From: AC-32 sp036265535
GTDB taxonomy: Bacteria > Actinomycetota > Thermoleophilia > Gaiellales > Gaiellaceae
DNA length: 32,004 nt
NCBI GenBank assembly: GCA_036265535.1
Contig: DATAOV010000070.1
Span: 1 to 32,004 of the forward strand
Reading direction: 5' to 3'
Shown here: positions 15,905-22,076 of the stretch, piece by piece
Layout: every line of letters starts with the position of its first letter
Position numbering within the stretch: the first letter of the stretch is position 1
Program-made: the position numbers and the translations under genes
Notes under the pieces: generated by a model
What the model saw: only the letters and a program-made list of their open reading frames with translations
Told to the model about the DNA's origin: nothing
The model's database searches: none

Positions 15905-15933
15905 TTGACCGCTTAGCTAGCGGGGGCTAACCT
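15905..15933 (+). promoter_or_regulatory. MFS/TetR operon promoter with palindromic operator in the spacer
   Basis: The -35 TTGACC (15905-15910) and -10 TAACCT (15928-15933) are separated by exactly 17 nt. Between and overlapping them is a perfect inverted repeat, CCGCT (15909-15913), 5-nt centre, AGCGG (15919-15923). A CTAAC element occurs three times nearby (about 15895, 15927 and 15941). A repressor sitting here would block RNA polymerase; the TetR gene at the end of the operon is the natural candidate. Confidence 0.6.
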
Positions 15934-15973
15934 AGTGAGGACTAACTTATCGGCGAGGCGAGGAGTGGGACGC

Positions 15974-17413
15974 GTGCGCGCACGGATCTTTGCGGAGGAG
16001 AACAAGAAATGGTGGACGCTGGGGGCGGTTTCCTTCGGGCTCTTCATGATCATGCTCGACAACACGATCGTGAACGTCGCGCTGCCCTCGATCCAGCGTG
16101 ACCTGAGCATCGGCATCTCGGAGCTCGAGTGGGTCGTGAACGGCTATGCGCTCACCTTCGCGGTGCTGATGCTGACCGGAGGGAAGCTCGCCGACCTCTT
16201 CGGCCGACGCCTCCTCTTCATCATCGGCCTCGCCATCTTCACCGGCGCCTCGCTCGCCTGCGGCATGGCGCCCGACGCGAACGTGCTCATCGGCGCGCGC
16301 GTCGTGCAGGGCGTGGGCGCGGCCATGATGAACCCGGCCACGCTCTCGATCATCACCGCGACCTTCCCGCCCCGCCAGCGCGGGATGGCCATCGGGATCT
16401 GGGCGGGAGTCTCCGCGCTCGCGCTCGCGATCGGCCCGCTCGTCGGCGGCCTGATAACCCAGCACATCAGCTGGAACTGGATCTTCTTCATCAACGTCCC
16501 CATCGGGATCCTCGCGATGGTCGTCGCCCGGCTCGTGATCAGGGAGTCGCGTGACACCTCGGCCGAGCAGCGCCTCGACCTGCCGGGCCTGCTCACCTCG
16601 GCGATCGGGCTCTTCGCCCTCACCTACGCGCTGATCGAGGCGAACAAGTACGGGTGGACGTCGCCGCGGATCCTCGCGCTCTTCGCCGTCGCCGCGATCG
16701 GTCTGACCGCATTCGTGCTGCTCGAGCTGCACCAGCGCGTGCCGATGCTCGATCTCTCGCTCTTCCGCAACGCGACCTTCGCAGGGGCGAACACGATCAT
16801 GCTCCTCATCGCGCTCGCGATGTTCGGCGTCTTCTTCTACGTCTCGCTCTACGTGCAGAACGTCCTTCACTACTCGCCGACTCAGGCCGGCGCGACCTTC
16901 CTGCCGATGACGCTCTGCATCGTGTTCCTAGCGCCGATCGCAGGGAAGGTCAGCGACCGCTTCGGCCCGAGATGGCTGATCGCCTCCGGGATGACGCTCG
17001 TCTCCGGCTCGCTCGTGATCTTCGCGCAGCTCAACCAGAACTCGACGTTCTGGGACATCTTCCCCGGGCTCCTCGTCGGGGGCGCCGGCATGGCGATGTC
17101 GATGGCCCCGACGACCGCGACGGCGATGCACGCCGTTCCGGTGGACAAGGCCGGCGTCGGCTCGGCAGTGCTGAACAGCATGCGCCAGGTCGGCGGGTCG
17201 CTTGGAATCGCGATCATGGGCGCGATCGTCGCGTCCTATGTGCACGTGCAGCCGCCCGCGCCTCAGGCCGTCGATCAGTTCGTGCAGGGCTTCCAGCGCT
17301 CGTTGCTCGTCGCCGCGGGGATCGCCTTCGTCGCCGCGCTCGTCGCGGTGGTGACCTTGCGCAAGCCCGAAGAGGCCGACGAGCCGGCGCAGCTCTCGGA
17401 GCTCGCCGCGTGA
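15974..17413 (+). CDS. MFS drug-efflux transporter, DHA2 family (EmrB/QacA-like)
   Basis: A 479-residue, 14-helix proton-driven exporter. Family motifs are the D1 motif LDNTIVNVALPSIQRDL at about 29-45, ELEWVVNGYALTFAVLMLTGGKLADLFGRR with motif A, and a Pro/Gly-rich motif C region in helix 5 (GVSALALAIGPLVGGLI). GTG 15974 is preferred: AGGAG lies 8 nt upstream, whereas the in-frame GTG 15935 would sit at the predicted transcription start. The stop overlaps the TetR start by 4 nt (GTGA). Substrates are probably amphipathic drugs or a self-made metabolite; the sequence does not say which. Confidence 0.94.
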   Translation: MRARIFAEENKKWWTLGAVSFGLFMIMLDNTIVNVALPSIQRDLSIGISELEWVVNGYALTFAVLMLTGGKLADLFGRRLLFIIGLAIFTGASLACGMAPDANVLIGARVVQGVGAAMMNPATLSIITATFPPRQRGMAIGIWAGVSALALAIGPLVGGLITQHISWNWIFFINVPIGILAMVVARLVIRESRDTSAEQRLDLPGLLTSAIGLFALTYALIEANKYGWTSPRILALFAVAAIGLTAFVLLELHQRVPMLDLSLFRNATFAGANTIMLLIALAMFGVFFYVSLYVQNVLHYSPTQAGATFLPMTLCIVFLAPIAGKVSDRFGPRWLIASGMTLVSGSLVIFAQLNQNSTFWDIFPGLLVGGAGMAMSMAPTTATAMHAVPVDKAGVGSAVLNSMRQVGGSLGIAIMGAIVASYVHVQPPAPQAVDQFVQGFQRSLLVAAGIAFVAALVAVVTLRKPEEADEPAQLSELAA

Positions 17414-18018
17414 CCGAGGCTCGCATCCGTCTGACCGCGACCGAGCGGCGCGCGGCGGTCGTCGAGACTGCCTGCCGGGTCTTCGCGAAGAGCAGCTACC
17501 GAGGCTCGACGACCGCGCAGATCGCGCGCGAGACGGGTGTCACCGAGCCGGTGCTCTATCGGCACTTCGCCTCGAAGCGGGCGCTCTACCTCGCCTGTCT
17601 CGACGCCGCCTGGGAGCGTCTGCGCCTGCTCTGGAGCAAGGCGCTAGAGGGCGAGGAGGATCCGGCGATGTGGGTAGCGACGCTCGGCCAGACGTACCTC
17701 CAGGCCCGGGCGGCCGATCGGATCATCCTGGTCGACCTCTGGATCCAGGCGCTGACCGAGGCGGCCGACGACCCGGAGATCCGCGGCGGCCTGCGGGAGC
17801 AGGTGCGCGAGGTGCATGGCTTCGTCGCGGACGTGATCCGGCGCTCCCAGGAAGCCGGCGGGATCGTGGCCGAGCGCGATGCGGACGCGGAGGCGTGGAT
17901 CTTCATCTCGCTGGGCCTGCTCTCGACCATTGACCGGCGCCTGAGCGGCCTGGTCGGTGACGAGTTCGACCGCATCTCGGCCTCCCGCCGCGCGTGGATG
18001 ACGGGTAAGGCGACCTAG
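17410..18018 (+). CDS. TetR family transcriptional regulator
   Basis: A 202-residue repressor. The N-terminal TetR helix-turn-helix covers about residues 12-58, with TTAQIARETGVTEPVLYRHFASKRALY including the recognition helix. The C-terminal ligand-binding/dimerisation domain is all helical and poorly conserved, as usual. The GTG start overlaps the exporter stop by 4 nt, so exporter and regulator are co-translated. It most likely represses its own operon through the palindrome at 15909-15923 and is released by an exporter substrate. This is inferred from layout, not shown. Confidence 0.93.
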   Translation: MTEARIRLTATERRAAVVETACRVFAKSSYRGSTTAQIARETGVTEPVLYRHFASKRALYLACLDAAWERLRLLWSKALEGEEDPAMWVATLGQTYLQARAADRIILVDLWIQALTEAADDPEIRGGLREQVREVHGFVADVIRRSQEAGGIVAERDADAEAWIFISLGLLSTIDRRLSGLVGDEFDRISASRRAWMTGKAT

Positions 18019-18107
18019 CAGCTCGCTCTCGAGAGACGGAGCGTGCAGCGTAGGTGGCCGCGGGTCGGAGTGCCGTCTAGGTTACGCGCCGGTGGGAGCA
18101 CGCGCTC

Positions 18108-18141
18108 AAAAAAAAGCCCCCGGCTGCGGCTCCGGGGGCTT
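18108..18141 (-). terminator. Strong intrinsic terminator of the minus-strand RNA
   Basis: Ten-base-pair perfect arms (AAGCCCCCGG, 18114-18123, and its complement, 18132-18141) around an 8-nt loop. On the minus strand the stem ends in eight consecutive T (18115 to 18108). On the plus strand the same hairpin, followed by CATCATTTT, may also stop the TetR transcript. Confidence 0.85.
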
Positions 18142-18284
18142 CATCATTTTGTGCCCGCCTACTTGGAAGGGCGACGACCCGGAGGCCTTGGCTCTGCGGC
18201 CCAGCCACTACCTCCGGGCTCTCGTCGCCTTCTTTGGCGCGCCCCTTGCATCCCATAAGCCTGGCGTCCGGCTGGGTGCAAGGT
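18108..18284 (-). ncRNA. Structured small RNA of about 177 nt, family not recognised
   Basis: A free-standing transcription unit with no credible ORF. The promoter at 18291-18319 should start RNA at about 18284 and the terminator ends it at 18108. The RNA folds into a 5' hairpin (arms CCUUGCA and UGCAAGG, extended by CCC/GGG). Next comes a long two-part stem: GGCGACGA pairs with UCGUCGCC, then CCCGGAGG with CCUCCGGG, capped by GGCU/AGCC. A shorter outer helix of GC-rich bases encloses it, and the terminator follows. The size resembles 6S RNA, but I could not match the 6S, 6C, SRP, tmRNA or RNase P hallmarks. It lies convergent to TetR and divergent from the XRE/TPR regulator. The role is unknown; a regulatory RNA is likely. 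Confidence 0.72.
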
Positions 18285-18290
18285 GGTCGG

Positions 18291-18319
18291 ACTATAGACC
18301 TGCCCCTAGTGGGAGTCAA
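18291..18319 (-). promoter_or_regulatory. Near-consensus promoter of the small RNA
   Basis: On the minus strand, -35 TTGACT (18319-18314), a 17-nt spacer and -10 TATAGT (18296-18291). It is the best sigma70-type promoter in the window. Its -35 is part of the repeated element AGTCAAGTA that recurs before the XRE gene. Confidence 0.8.
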
Positions 18320-18427
18320 GTAGCTAAATCAAGTGATTTTGAGATCCGCCAGTTCACCCCGTTTCTCTTAGGGTTATGCCCTTTTTGGGGGATATTCGGC
18401 AAGAGCTACTTGCGTCGCAGTCAAGTA
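18314..18427. promoter_or_regulatory. Cluster of CAAGT repeats between the small RNA and the XRE/TPR gene
   Basis: AGTCAAGTA occurs at 18314-18322 and again at 18419-18427. CAAGTAGCT (18317-18325) is repeated in inverted orientation as AGCTACTTG (18404-18412), which is itself the right half of a local palindrome GCAAG-N5-CTTGC (18399-18413). A further TCAAGT is at 18329-18334. The segment is clearly less GC-rich than its surroundings. It looks like binding sites for a regulator, plausibly the XRE protein encoded next to it, placed to touch both divergent promoters. Confidence 0.5.
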
Positions 18428-18453
18428 TGCGTTTCACTGCGCCTGTAGCCGTC

Positions 18454-19797
18454 ATGCCGCGCGTATCCCTCAGCGACCGTACTCGCACGACCTCCCCGGG
18501 CTCCCGCCTGGGCGAGCGCGTGCGTCAACTGCGGGTGGCAGCGGGCCTGACCCAGACCGATCTCGCCGGCGAGCGCTTCTCGAAGGAGTACGTCAGCCAG
18601 ATCGAGCGGGGTAAGACCCGTCCCACGCGCGAGACGATCGAGTGGCTCGCGGCGAAGCTCGGCGTCGACGCCGGCTTCCTCGAGCGCGGGGTCTCCGCCG
18701 ACGAGCGGAGCCGCGTTGAGGCAATGCTGGCTCGGGCCGAGGCGCTTGCGAATGCCCACCGGTACGACGAGGCGGTCGACGAGCTCGAGAACTCCCGCAC
18801 TGCCGTCTTGGCGACGGGCGCGATCGAGCTCGAGGCTCGCGCGCTCTCGACCGAGGCCTGGGCGCGGATGGAGCGGGGCGAGCTCAAGCCGGCTCTCCAG
18901 CTCCTGGAGCGCTGCCGGACGATCAACGAGGGCCCCGGCTTCTCGGACGTCGACCGGGCACAGGTCCTCTTCCGAATGGCCGTGTGCCGCTACCACCTCT
19001 CGAGCATCGCGTCGGCCGTCGCCCTGTTCAGCGAGTCGCTGAAGCTGGCGGAGGGCTCGGGCCTTCCCTGCGATCTGCTTCGGTCGGAGATCCTCGGCTG
19101 GCGCTCGCGCTGCTACCGGCGCCAGCGTGACCTCGAGGCCGCGCGCGAGGACGTCGAGCGCGCGCTGGAGCTCGCCCAGTCGCTCGACGATCACCGGACG
19201 ATGGCGAACGTCTACTTCCAGGCCTCGCTCGTGTCCGAGCGCATGGGGCACTGGGTGCTCGCCCGCAGCTACGCCGAGCGCGCGAAGGCCTATTACGAGC
19301 AGCTGAACGACGAGCGCAACGTCGGCCGTCTCCTCAACAACCTCGGCGGACTGAACTTCCAGCTCGGGAAGCCCGAGAAGGCAGTCGAGGACCTGAAGAG
19401 CGCCTACCGCGTCCTGCTCGACAAGGGCAGCGAGGCCGAGGCGGCGAACGTCGTTTCCTCGCTCGCGCATGTGCACCTGATGACCGGTCAGGTGGATTCG
19501 GCCGAGGAGGAAGCCCGCCACGCGCTGGAGCTCCTCGAGGGCCGCGAAGATTTCCTGCTCGACATCGCACCGACCCAGCTCGTGCTCGGCCGCTCGCTCA
19601 TGGAGCAGGGCCGGCTCGACGAGGCGCAGGAAATGCTGCGCACCGCCGAGGCGAGCGCAGAACAGCTCGAATCGATCAGCCACCGCGCCGCCGCGTGGAT
19701 GGCACAAGGCGATCTCGCCGCCCGCCGCGGCGAGGACGCTACGGCTGCGCGCCTGTACCGCAAGGCCGCAGAGGCTCTACAGGATGTCCGCTTCTAA
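18454..19797 (+). CDS. XRE-family HTH regulator with C-terminal TPR repeats (RRNPP-like)
   Basis: A 447-residue cytoplasmic regulator. An XRE-type helix-turn-helix spans about residues 19-77 (RLGERVRQLRVAAGLTQTDL, then FSKEYVSQIERGKTRPTRETI). The remaining 365 residues are tandem tetratricopeptide-like helical hairpins rich in A-x-x-L-A patterns, for example RYDEAVDELENS, DLEAAREDVERALELA, GKPEKAVEDLKSAYRVL and GRLDEAQEMLRTAE. HTH plus TPR superhelix is the architecture of peptide receptors such as PlcR, PrgX, NprR and Rgg. ATG 18454 is chosen because in-frame codons upstream (ATG 18376 and 18427 are possible) use A/T-rich third positions unlike the gene body and overlap the repeat cluster. 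A 40-codon peptide gene follows after 19 nt. It could also be a cofactor-free actinobacterial XRE/TPR regulator. Confidence 0.9.
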   Translation: MPRVSLSDRTRTTSPGSRLGERVRQLRVAAGLTQTDLAGERFSKEYVSQIERGKTRPTRETIEWLAAKLGVDAGFLERGVSADERSRVEAMLARAEALANAHRYDEAVDELENSRTAVLATGAIELEARALSTEAWARMERGELKPALQLLERCRTINEGPGFSDVDRAQVLFRMAVCRYHLSSIASAVALFSESLKLAEGSGLPCDLLRSEILGWRSRCYRRQRDLEAAREDVERALELAQSLDDHRTMANVYFQASLVSERMGHWVLARSYAERAKAYYEQLNDERNVGRLLNNLGGLNFQLGKPEKAVEDLKSAYRVLLDKGSEAEAANVVSSLAHVHLMTGQVDSAEEEARHALELLEGREDFLLDIAPTQLVLGRSLMEQGRLDEAQEMLRTAEASAEQLESISHRAAAWMAQGDLAARRGEDATAARLYRKAAEALQDVRF

Positions 19798-19803
19798 GCC
19801 GAG

Positions 19804-19814
19804 AAAGGAGGTGA
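19804..19814 (+). promoter_or_regulatory. Near-perfect Shine-Dalgarno of the peptide gene
   Basis: AAAGGAGGTGA, an 11-nt match to the 16S rRNA 3' end, 2 nt before ATG 19817 (5 nt from the GGAGG core). It is the strongest ribosome-binding site in the window, contrasting with the many leaderless neighbours. Confidence 0.88.
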
Positions 19815-19816
19815 CG

Positions 19817-19939
19817 ATGAACAAGGCACGCCTTATCTCCCTGATGGTCTCCCTGTCGCTAGTGGCCTTCTACCTCGAGGGCTTCGCCAGGGGCCTCCGC
19901 TTCCTCGGCATCCCGGGTAGCTGGTTCGACGGTCATTAA
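19817..19939 (+). CDS. Small hydrophobic peptide (40 aa), candidate signalling propeptide
   Basis: A 40-residue peptide starting MNKARL, with a basic N-terminus and a hydrophobic core at about residues 6-18 (LISLMVSLSLVAF), as in a signal sequence or membrane anchor. A more polar, aromatic C-terminal stretch follows, containing EGFARG and ending GIPGSWFDGH. It begins 19 nt after the XRE/TPR stop behind a near-perfect Shine-Dalgarno, so it is very probably co-transcribed and efficiently translated. In RRNPP systems the gene after the TPR receptor encodes an exported propeptide whose C-terminus, once matured and re-imported, binds the receptor; this peptide has the right size, place and layout. 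A small membrane protein with another role is the main alternative. It resembles no family I know. Confidence 0.8.
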   Translation: MNKARLISLMVSLSLVAFYLEGFARGLRFLGIPGSWFDGH

Positions 19940-19947
19940 ACGACCGT
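19929..19947 (+). terminator. Small stem-loop overlapping the peptide stop codon
   Basis: Arms ACGGTC (19929-19934) and GACCGT (19942-19947) around a 7-nt loop that contains the TAA stop, followed by a second mini-hairpin GAGC/GCTC (19948-19959). No T tract follows, so termination would be inefficient; it may instead stabilise the 3' end. Confidence 0.35.
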
Positions 19948-20071
19948 GAGCGTGCGCTCGGGCGCAGGGGTTTCCCAGTGACTCTCCCGGCGCGCACGCT
20001 CGACCGCGGTGCGGCCGCGCTCCTGCTCAGCGGCGTCACACCCACCGGCGTTCGGGGGTTCCTCAGCTAGA

Positions 20072-20077
20072 TAGACT
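20072..20077 (+). promoter_or_regulatory. Candidate leaderless -10 box (TAGACT)
   Basis: TAGACT followed by 6 nt and GTG 20084, without a Shine-Dalgarno. Confidence 0.5.
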
Positions 20078-20083
20078 CGACGT

Positions 20084-20968
20084 GTGGGTCGTCTCACCGC
20101 TGTGGTCGTGATCGCAGCGGCACTCCTCGCCGGTTGTGGCGGTTCCGGGTCATCGTCATCGGGCACGCTGGTCGGGCTCATGAAGCGGCCGGGCCCCGAC
20201 GTGTCGATCACGCCGGGGGCTTCCGAGTTCGTGCCGGGATCCGTGCGCTATCCGTTCCTGGTGATCAGGAAGGACGCGCGGCCGGTGGAGCGCGGCACTG
20301 CCGGCGTCTGGCTCGCAGCTGGCCGGGAGGAGAAGCCGTTCACTCGGGCCACCGCCCGGCTCGAGCCGATCGGCGTGCCCGGTCGCTCAGCTCCTGCGTT
20401 CGGTGACGTCAGCCGGATCTACGTCGCTCATCTGCGGGTGCCGCGGCCGGGCCGCTACTGGATCGTCGCCGAGCCGGACGGCGCGAAGATCCAGGCGATC
20501 GGCACCCTGGACGTCGTCGCCCGTGCCCCGAGCCCGGCTGTGGGCGCCCTGGTCCCCCGATCCGCGACGCCGACTCTCGCCACCGAGAGCGCGGCGATGC
20601 TCACGACCAGGCGGCCGCCGGACCTCGGGCTCCTGCGCTACTCCGTTGCCGGGGCGCTTGCCGCTCACCGCCCGCTCGTCGTCACCTTCGCCACGCCGAA
20701 GTTCTGCACCAGCCGGACCTGTGGGCCCGTGGTCGACGTCGTCGACGCCGTGCGCAGGCGCTTCGCCTCCAGTCCGATCAGGTTCATCCACGTCGAGGTC
20801 TTCCGCGACAACGATCCGACCAACGGCTACAACCGCTGGATGCGTCAGTGGGGCCTGCAGGGCGAGCCCTGGACGTTCGTCGTCGGGGCCGACGGGCGCG
20901 TGAAGGCCAAGTTCGAGGGCTCGGTCTCCGCGGCCGAGCTGAGCGCGGCCCTTCGTCGACTGCTCTAG
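20084..20968 (+). CDS. Thioredoxin-like lipoprotein
   Basis: A 294-residue exported lipoprotein. The signal peptide ends in the lipobox LLAGC with lipidated Cys18, followed by a Gly/Ser-rich linker. The middle (about 40-145) is beta-rich and ends a domain of unknown type. The C-terminal third (about 185-294) looks like a thioredoxin fold: PLVVTFATPKFCTSRTCGPVVD with Cys208 and Cys213, a later WGLQGEPWTFVVGADGRV strand pair with the cis-Pro region, and a final helix. The cysteines are separated by four residues (CX4C) rather than the usual two, so redox behaviour may differ. It probably acts outside the membrane, perhaps with the DipZ-type reductase at 27754. No symbol can be assigned. Confidence 0.85.
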   Translation: MGRLTAVVVIAAALLAGCGGSGSSSSGTLVGLMKRPGPDVSITPGASEFVPGSVRYPFLVIRKDARPVERGTAGVWLAAGREEKPFTRATARLEPIGVPGRSAPAFGDVSRIYVAHLRVPRPGRYWIVAEPDGAKIQAIGTLDVVARAPSPAVGALVPRSATPTLATESAAMLTTRRPPDLGLLRYSVAGALAAHRPLVVTFATPKFCTSRTCGPVVDVVDAVRRRFASSPIRFIHVEVFRDNDPTNGYNRWMRQWGLQGEPWTFVVGADGRVKAKFEGSVSAAELSAALRRLL

Positions 20969-21028
20969 GCCGGAAGGTCACCGTCGGTCGTACCGTTCTG
21001 GTGGGATACGTTCGAAGCGGGAGGATCG

Positions 21029-21880
21029 ATGCCTGACAACGGCTATGCGAAATCGGTGCTCGTGACCACGGAGTGGGTGGCCGAGCACCTGGACGACGAC
21101 GGAGTGGTCGTGGCCGAGGTCGACGAGGATCCCGATCTCTACGACGAGGGACACATCCCGGGCGCAGTCAAGCTGCACTGGCGAGACGACCTGCAGGACC
21201 CGGTCGAGCGCGACCTCGTGACAAAGGAGGTCTTCGAGCGGCTCCTCGGCGAGCGTGGGATCGGAAACGACACGGCGGTCGTCCTCTACGGCGACAAGAA
21301 CAACTGGTTCGCCGCTTTCGCCTACTGGTACCTGAAGATCTACGGCCACGAGGACGTCCGCATCGTGGACGGCGGCCGCCAGAAGTGGATCGACGAGGGC
21401 CGTGAGCTGACGACCGAGGCACCCTCGCCCGAGCGAGCCCGATACAGCGCGAAGGAGCGCGACGACACGATCCGCGCGTTCCGCGACGCTGTGCGTGAGG
21501 ACATCGCGGCGGGAGAGAAAGCACTGGTCGACGTCCGCAGCCCGCAGGAGTTCTCGGGCGAGCTGATCTCCGCGCCCGGGTACGAGCAGGAGGGAGCGCA
21601 GCGGGCGGGCCACATCCCGACCGCGCGATCCATCCCGTGGGCGCACGCCGTGGGCGACGACGGCACCTTCAGGACGGCCCAGGAGCTGCGACAGCTGTAC
21701 GGGGCAAAAGGCGTCACGCCCGACAAGCACGTGACCGCCTACTGCCGCATCGGCGAGCGCAGCGCGCACACCTGGTTCGTCCTGCGGGAGCTGCTCGGGT
21801 ACGAGACCGTCAAGAACTACGACGGTTCCTGGACGGAATGGGGAAACCTCGTCGACGTCCCGATCGAGAAGGGCGCGTAG
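21029..21880 (+). CDS. Thiosulfate/3-mercaptopyruvate sulfurtransferase (tandem rhodanese, CysA-like)
   Basis: A 283-residue sulfurtransferase that moves sulfane sulfur from thiosulfate or mercaptopyruvate to an acceptor. It has two rhodanese domains. The N-terminal one (about 10-130; DEGHIPGAVKLHW, VVLYGDKNNWFAAF) lacks the cysteine and is structural. The C-terminal one (about 150-283) carries the catalytic Cys239 in YCRIGERSAHTWF, the loop typical of actinobacterial CysA-type thiosulfate sulfurtransferases. The start is supported by GGGAGG 6 nt before the ATG. It is monocistronic: a strong hairpin terminator follows. Nearby selD raises the possibility of selenium handling, but nothing in the sequence shows it. 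Confidence 0.94.
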   Translation: MPDNGYAKSVLVTTEWVAEHLDDDGVVVAEVDEDPDLYDEGHIPGAVKLHWRDDLQDPVERDLVTKEVFERLLGERGIGNDTAVVLYGDKNNWFAAFAYWYLKIYGHEDVRIVDGGRQKWIDEGRELTTEAPSPERARYSAKERDDTIRAFRDAVREDIAAGEKALVDVRSPQEFSGELISAPGYEQEGAQRAGHIPTARSIPWAHAVGDDGTFRTAQELRQLYGAKGVTPDKHVTAYCRIGERSAHTWFVLRELLGYETVKNYDGSWTEWGNLVDVPIEKGA

Positions 21881-21948
21881 AAGAGCGCAGGAATCGCGCC
21901 GATCGTCACGAATCCGGGGGAGCAAACCGAAGCTCCTCCTCTCCCCTC

Positions 21949-21987
21949 GCAACGGCGGCTTCGGCCGCCGTTGCCCATTTCTTGTTT
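21949..21987 (+). terminator. Intrinsic terminator with UUCG tetraloop after the sulfurtransferase gene
   Basis: A perfect 11-bp stem (GCAACGGCGGC at 21949-21959, complement at 21964-21974) capped by TTCG and followed by a T-rich tail (CCATTTCTTGTTT). It separates the sulfurtransferase from selD. Confidence 0.85.
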
Positions 21988-22076
21988 CGGGAATACGGGA
22001 GTCCCGCAGAACGTAGATGGACGAGACTGGACTCGATCCCTACAGTTCCCGCAACCGAATTCCGGGAGAAGCCGCC
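21988..22076 (+). promoter_or_regulatory. selD leader region with repeated CGGGA/TCCCG elements
   Basis: The 89 nt between terminator and selD contain CGGGA at about 21988, 21996 and 22064 and TCCCG at about 22002 and 22053. These permit two alternative short hairpins, the later one (TCCCG with CGGGA, 22053-22068) covering part of the GGGAGAAG ribosome-binding site before GTG 22077. This is compatible with translational control, but no known riboswitch is recognised and no clear promoter hexamers stand out. Confidence 0.3.

Noticed and set aside
18108..18284. Assignment of the small RNA to 6S, SRP, tmRNA or RNase P RNA
   Set aside because: Size fits 6S only. The conserved SRP GGAA-loop region, a tmRNA tag frame, the RNase P core and a 6S-type central bubble closed by paired 5' and 3' ends could not be identified by eye.
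19978..20070. A 30-codon ORF (GTG start) just after the 40-aa peptide gene, possibly a second peptide
   Set aside because: No convincing Shine-Dalgarno, no TANNNT box at the right distance, and the codons look like ordinary high-GC intergenic sequence; too weak to list.
20978..21952. A 324-codon minus-strand frame opposite the sulfurtransferase
   Set aside because: It mirrors a secure tandem-rhodanese gene with the CRIGERS active site; the antisense product has no recognisable features.
21988..22076. A tRNA-Sec gene in the region before selD
   Set aside because: No extended acceptor stem, no long variable arm and no T-loop GTTCRANNC with matching stem were found on either strand.
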